Part shown: positions 29,983 to 33,068 of the stretch, piece by piece
How the letters are laid out: each line of letters starts with the position of its first letter
Numbering within the stretch: position 1 is the stretch's first letter
NCBI GenBank assembly: GCA_017428635.1
Contig: JAFRQK010000078.1
Span: 1-33,068, forward strand
DNA length: 33,068 nucleotides
Direction of reading: 5' to 3'
Source of the DNA: Clostridia bacterium
Lineage (GTDB): Bacteria > Bacillota > Clostridia > Oscillospirales > CAG-272
Position numbers and translations under genes: made by a program
The notes under the pieces: generated by a model
What the model saw: only the letters and a program-made list of their open reading frames with translations
Databases searched by the model: none
Told to the model about the DNA's origin: nothing

Positions 29983-30056
29983 TCCGCCTTCATGAATTCT
30001 CGCGTTCCGGCGCAGAGCGCCGTCCGCTCCGTGAATTGAACGCTTCGCGTTCATCC
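29983..30056 (-). repeat. GAA/GGA-triloop palindromes, reverse orientation
   Basis: Read on the minus strand, TGAACGC-GAA-GCGTTCA-ATTCA and TGAAGGC-GGA-GCCTTCA-ATTCA repeat the unit seen at 2989-3074: stem, triloop, stem, ATTC linker. Less regular palindromes lie between and on either side (29938-29975, 30010-30030). Located between the GNAT gene and the 3' end of the SLH-phosphatase gene. Confidence 0.75.
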
Positions 30057-30090
30057 TGCGCGCCTTTCAGGGCGCCTTTTCAGCGGTAGT

Positions 30091-31833
30091 TCAATCTATT
30101 ATCATATACTCCCTGAACGCTTCGATCTTCTCGCGAGCGATGCCGATCGAGACGAGGAATTCCTCGACGCGCTCCTGCGTCGTCGCTTTGTCGGGGTACA
30201 TCTCGGCGAGGCCGTCGACGAACTTCACGCGGCTGCCGTCCCTGTCTCTCGGCCAGAAGCGCGGCGAGCAGATCGTCAGGGACGTGACGTTGAAGTCGAA
30301 CTCGATATCCCTCATATCCATGCCGAGCAGGCACTCGAGGACCGCCGCGACGGTCCCGGTGCGGTCCGCGCCGGCGTAGCAGTGGAAGTACAGCGGGTAT
30401 TTCGTCGTGTCGAGCGCGGCCTCGAAGACCTCTTTCATCCACGCGCGGCCCTCTTCCTCGAAGCACTCCTCCCACTTCTTGCTCGGCCTGAGGCAGTACT
30501 CGATACCGTACCATTCTCCCTGATGATGGAGCCCCTCGAGCGACTCGACCTGAAGATCGAGGCGCGTCTTCACGCCGAGATCCTCGGCGAGCCTGCGTCT
30601 GCCTTCCGCCGTAAGGAAGTGATGCGGGTCCTCGAAAGAGTACGATTCCGGCTCCGCTCCGCGATAAATCGCGCCCTGCCTGATCCGCTTGCCCTCGGCG
30701 TTGACCCAACCGCCCAGGTCGCGGACGTTCGAGCCTCCCTCGAGATAGATCGGACGGTATCTGTCCGCGGCGGTGGTGAAACTCCGCGTATCGCTCTTTG
30801 TGGCGAAATCAGCTCTGACGCGCCAGTAGTAAGTCGTCCCGACCTTGAAATTCGTCACGTTGCACGAGTACATGCCCTCCGTCAGGGAGAACACCTCGCC
30901 GACGGATACTTCGGCGGGCTCCGAGAAATCCTCTTTCTCGGAGATCTCAAGTTTCATGATCCGGATGGGGTTGTCGCAGGTCCATCTGAAATTCACGGCG
31001 GCGGGATAAGTCAGATCGTGAGCGCCGCTCTTGAAAAACTCGCTGTCCTCAGTCGGAAGCCAGTTGTAGGCGTCTTCAAGGACTTCGAGATCGTCGAAAT
31101 CCCCGCTGTAGAACCGGTTTACGAACGTCTTCATCAGAGGATTGAGCACGGAGATCTCCTCGCCTTCCGCCGGATAAATGAGTTCGATCTTTCCGCGGAG
31201 GTTGGTGTATTCGAATTTCGCGCCGTCGTACCGTCTGAGGATCGCGGCAAACTGCTCGCGGGACGCGTGGTTCCGCGGCGAAAGGGTCTTCGGAGTTGTC
31301 CCCGAGATAATGCCGACTTTAACGGCCCACGCCACGGCGTCGGCCGCGTATGAAGATATCCCCGACGCGTCGGTATAACCCTTGAGATCGGCGCGTCCCT
31401 TCGTCGAGTAGTGAAGGAAACCCGTATACCTCATAAGCATTGCGGCAAGCTGTTCGCGCGTCACGTTAGCTTTCGGAGAAAACTCCTTGTCCGACGTTCC
31501 GTTGACGATGCCGTTGTTTTTAGCCCAGATAACGGCGGAGGCGTAGTAATCGTTCTCGGACACGTCGGTGAACACGGGAACGAAAGCCATCTTCGGGGAA
31601 CCCTCGCGCCGCCACAGGACCGTGACGATCATGGCGCGCGTCATCGGGTCACGGGGAGAGAACTTTCCGTTCCCCGTGCCGTTCATGTACCCTTTTTCGA
31701 CGACGTAAGCGACGTCCGCCGCGCTCCAGCGGCCGTCCTCAACGTCGGAGAACGACGAAGCGTACGCAGGCACTGCGAGGATGATCATCACCGCGGCCAG
31801 CAAGGCGGCTAAAAGGCGGAATCTCATTTTCAT
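30091..31833 (-). CDS. Surface SLH-domain protein with C-terminal tyrosine phosphatase
   Basis: A 580-residue exported protein. The signal peptide (1-26, ending AYA) is followed by three SLH repeats (about 27-70, 86-133, 152-200) that would anchor it to secondary wall polymer. A fibronectin-III-like region (about 280-355, with YYWRVRADF) comes next, and then an IphP-type tyrosine phosphatase domain: NVRDLGG at 369-375 and the catalytic P-loop HCYAGADRTG at 484-493 with nucleophile Cys485 and Arg491. All catalytic residues appear intact. GGAGG lies 8 bases before ATG 31833. The phosphatase would act outside the cell; substrates could be phosphoesters, phosphoinositides or phosphotyrosine. Single gene with a strong promoter. 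Confidence 0.9.
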   Translation of the reverse strand: MKMRFRLLAALLAAVMIILAVPAYASSFSDVEDGRWSAADVAYVVEKGYMNGTGNGKFSPRDPMTRAMIVTVLWRREGSPKMAFVPVFTDVSENDYYASAVIWAKNNGIVNGTSDKEFSPKANVTREQLAAMLMRYTGFLHYSTKGRADLKGYTDASGISSYAADAVAWAVKVGIISGTTPKTLSPRNHASREQFAAILRRYDGAKFEYTNLRGKIELIYPAEGEEISVLNPLMKTFVNRFYSGDFDDLEVLEDAYNWLPTEDSEFFKSGAHDLTYPAAVNFRWTCDNPIRIMKLEISEKEDFSEPAEVSVGEVFSLTEGMYSCNVTNFKVGTTYYWRVRADFATKSDTRSFTTAADRYRPIYLEGGSNVRDLGGWVNAEGKRIRQGAIYRGAEPESYSFEDPHHFLTAEGRRRLAEDLGVKTRLDLQVESLEGLHHQGEWYGIEYCLRPSKKWEECFEEEGRAWMKEVFEAALDTTKYPLYFHCYAGADRTGTVAAVLECLLGMDMRDIEFDFNVTSLTICSPRFWPRDRDGSRVKFVDGLAEMYPDKATTQERVEEFLVSIGIAREKIEAFREYMIID

Positions 31834-31865
31834 TTTTCGATCCTCCGATCATTTTCGGTAAGTCT

Positions 31866-31895
31866 ATTATAACCGCGGGACGCGCGGGTTGTCAA
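31866..31895 (-). promoter_or_regulatory. Sigma-A promoter of the SLH-phosphatase gene
   Basis: On the minus strand TTGACA (31890-31895) and TATAAT (31866-31871), both perfect, at 18-base spacing. Confidence 0.8.
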
Positions 31896-32010
31896 CAAGG
31901 AGAACGGCCGCCGGAACGGCGATGCGGCAGCGTTAATTTCCCTCTTCCCAAACGGAGCCCATTGTGATATACTTAATATGGTATATTATATTTATACAAG
32001 GTAATGAATA

Positions 32011-32106
32011 ATGGCTTCGTCACGATCGTATCTCGATTTCATAACGGATCAGCTGTCATCCCTTGACGGCGTGACCTTCAATGGACGAAGAAAAAGAACT
32101 TTTTAA
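32011..32106 (+). pseudogene. Truncated TfoX N-terminal-domain gene
   Basis: A 31-codon frame begins MASSRSYLDFITDQLSSLDG, matching the conserved start of TfoX N-terminal-domain proteins (MASSxxYLDFVLEQLS-LDGVT...). From about codon 24 it diverges (NGRRKRTF then stop), where the family normally continues with a MMGEY-type block. AAGG lies about 10 bases upstream and an AT-rich promoter-like stretch (31962-31989) precedes it. The DNA beyond is AT-rich and carries a Zot-type gene, so the host gene was probably cut by integration near 32080. The full protein would be about 110 residues of unknown function. Confidence 0.7.
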
Positions 32107-32800
32107 CCTTTTTCTCTTTAAGTGTCCCCTGTTCGTCAAGTACAGGTTTGTAAACAATTACAAAGGTCAGACAGCCGAGGAACGTATAAGGATAATACAT
32201 CAGATAAGTGTTTTTTCGGATAGGCTTTGCAACTCTCGTGAAAACCTGTGAAGTTGCCAGTATGCACCGTCTGACTTTTCGCTGTTGTGTTATGATTGTA
32301 AGCATATCGGGCGGAAAGTTCTTGCTTTGGTTACTGCTGAACCAGTTTTGAATCTCGTCTATGCAGTCGATTTCGCCATATATGCCGTTAGTGTCAAGTG
32401 TAAGCTCTTCCCAGCTTGTCAAAGAATAATCTTCCATACTGCATGAGAAGTTAGAACGGACTATAACTTTCGGATATTCTTTTTTGTACTTTCGGACAAG
32501 ATAAGCCATTAAAGTGGTCTTTCCGCTCCTCTGTTCCCCGCAAAGCAAATGCATACCATACTCGCCGAAAGTATTCGGGTCAATGGTAAGTTTGTCATAT
32601 GCAAGCTGCTTCGGGAAATCAATAAACAACCGTCTTAAAATTCCGTGCTGTTTGAATTTTCCTTTTTCGTTCGGTATCGGTCTTAACTTCTCAATGAAAC
32701 GCCAGTACAACCACCAGACAAACCACGCAGTAAAGAAAGGAGATAAACCAACAGCCAGAACATAAAGAACTTTAAGTGTTATATTTATGAAAGTATGCAT
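32078..32800 (-). CDS. Zot/pI-type ATPase (inovirus-like morphogenesis)
   Basis: A 240-residue P-loop protein of the Zot (filamentous phage pI) type. An N-terminal membrane helix (about 8-32) is followed by Walker A GEQRSGKT (88-95), Walker B in YGEIDCIDEIQ (141-151), the QQRKVRRCILATSQ block (172-185) and a C-terminal hydrophobic stretch. In filamentous phages this protein drives virion assembly and export. The reading frame runs to a stop (32078-32080) inside what appears to be host tfoX sequence, and the product is short for the family, so the 3' end may be cut. Base composition is AT-rich compared with the neighbours. It starts 4 bases after the upstream membrane gene. An ATPase from another integrative element is the main alternative. 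Confidence 0.7.
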   Translation of the reverse strand: MHTFINITLKVLYVLAVGLSPFFTAWFVWWLYWRFIEKLRPIPNEKGKFKQHGILRRLFIDFPKQLAYDKLTIDPNTFGEYGMHLLCGEQRSGKTTLMAYLVRKYKKEYPKVIVRSNFSCSMEDYSLTSWEELTLDTNGIYGEIDCIDEIQNWFSSNQSKNFPPDMLTIITQQRKVRRCILATSQVFTRVAKPIRKNTYLMYYPYTFLGCLTFVIVYKPVLDEQGTLKEKKVKKFFFFVH

Positions 32801-32804
32801 TAAT

Positions 32805-33068
32805 TCACCTCGTCCAGAATGAAGAAGAACTGAAAGACTTTAACCGACAGAACAAAGTCCAAATAATTTGGAAATGGTAAAGAGCAAAGGAGAAAGCCAG
32901 ACAGCCAAGAATTAAAGGTATCGGCAGGACATAACCAAGACCTGAACAGGTTTCAAGAAGAACGTCAAAAGCATGGTCGGGAATAGTCAAGTTGCCGACA
33001 ACAGGAATTGAAAGCAGTTCAAGAAGATATTCAATTGGTGCAACTATCATTTCCATTATTGTATCAAC
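32805..33068 (-). CDS. Small hydrophobic protein of the integrated element, start uncertain
   Basis: At least 83 residues; an ATG at 33056 is visible but no ribosome site precedes it and the frame stays open to the window edge, so the start may lie beyond. Two hydrophobic stretches are seen (residues about 5-25 and 38-70, with VLPIPLILGCLAFSFALYHF). In filamentous phages a small membrane protein (pVI-like) commonly precedes the pI/Zot gene; here the Zot start is 4 bases downstream, and its ribosome site overlaps this gene's end. That fits a minor virion protein, but sequence similarity alone does not show it. AT-rich like its neighbour. Confidence 0.55.
   Translation of the reverse strand, partial: VDTIMEMIVAPIEYLLELLSIPVVGNLTIPDHAFDVLLETCSGLGYVLPIPLILGCLAFSFALYHFQIIWTLFCRLKSFSSSSFWTR

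Noticed and set aside
29893-30054. Longer N terminus for the GNAT protein
   Set aside because: The extension is encoded by the palindromic repeats and does not resemble the family; the internal ATG at 29892 begins the usual GNAT N terminus.

Overview
The window looks like chromosomal DNA from a GC-rich, endospore-forming member of the Clostridia (Firmicutes), probably an uncultured gut lineage. The reasons are sigma-A promoters with near-consensus hexamers, AGGAGG-type ribosome binding sites, Firmicutes families (DUF421/DUF4363, YmdB, type II pantothenate kinase, SLH and LysM-CAP proteins), a PhoB/PhoR pair beside a PhoU-fused Na/Pi carrier, and a 23-codon spoVM gene, which is specific to spore formers. 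No 16S gene lies inside the window, so placement below class is inference.

Layout. 1-130: a leftward promoter and leader, possibly for an rRNA operon beyond the edge. 194-2915 (minus): murJ-type flippase and a GT4 glycosyltransferase in one operon. 3144-4235: DUF421 + DUF4363 membrane pair. 4349-8810: a Gfo/Idh/MocA oxidoreductase followed by proB-proA-proC, the complete glutamate-to-proline pathway. 8953-12619: a rightward operon of a MinD-like ATPase, a methylglyoxal-synthase-like protein lacking the usual catalytic residues, YmdB-type phosphodiesterase, a membrane protein with a duplicated two-helix unit, and glutamate racemase. 12739-15731 (minus): spoVM, an SGNH hydrolase and a four-domain flavodiiron-flavin reductase-rubredoxin protein. 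15834-20320: phosphate block, with a Na/Pi-PhoU carrier and a small downstream gene divergent from phoB-phoR across a region of TTAA-type repeats. 20321-20771: repeat element and tRNA-Glu(CTC). 20973-23983: a 42-residue membrane peptide, an RsuA-type pseudouridine synthase and Tex. 24136-26214: MsmK/UgpC-type ABC ATPase and CoaW. 26357-28614 (minus): an extracellular solute-binding lipoprotein and a LysM-CAP protein. 28761-29372: tRNA-Gln(CTG) and a second, longer copy of the repeat element. 29410-31833 (minus): GNAT acetyltransferase and a surface SLH-tyrosine phosphatase. 32011-33068: a TfoX N-terminal-domain gene cut off after about 23 family-like codons, abutting AT-rich DNA with a Zot/pI-type ATPase and a small membrane protein. 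This is best read as one end of an inovirus-like or related integrated element.

The most unusual signals are: (i) a composite repeat directly downstream of both tRNA genes, in the same orientation, in which each copy carries an inverted piece of its own tRNA (acceptor strand and T arm separated by ATTGAAA); (ii) arrays of short palindromes with GAA triloops, joined by ATTCA linkers; (iii) the interrupted tfoX-like gene at the boundary of the Zot element; (iv) the methylglyoxal-synthase-like protein beside the MinD homologue; and (v) the SLH-tyrosine phosphatase fusion. All assignments rest on reading translations and motifs; no database search was run.
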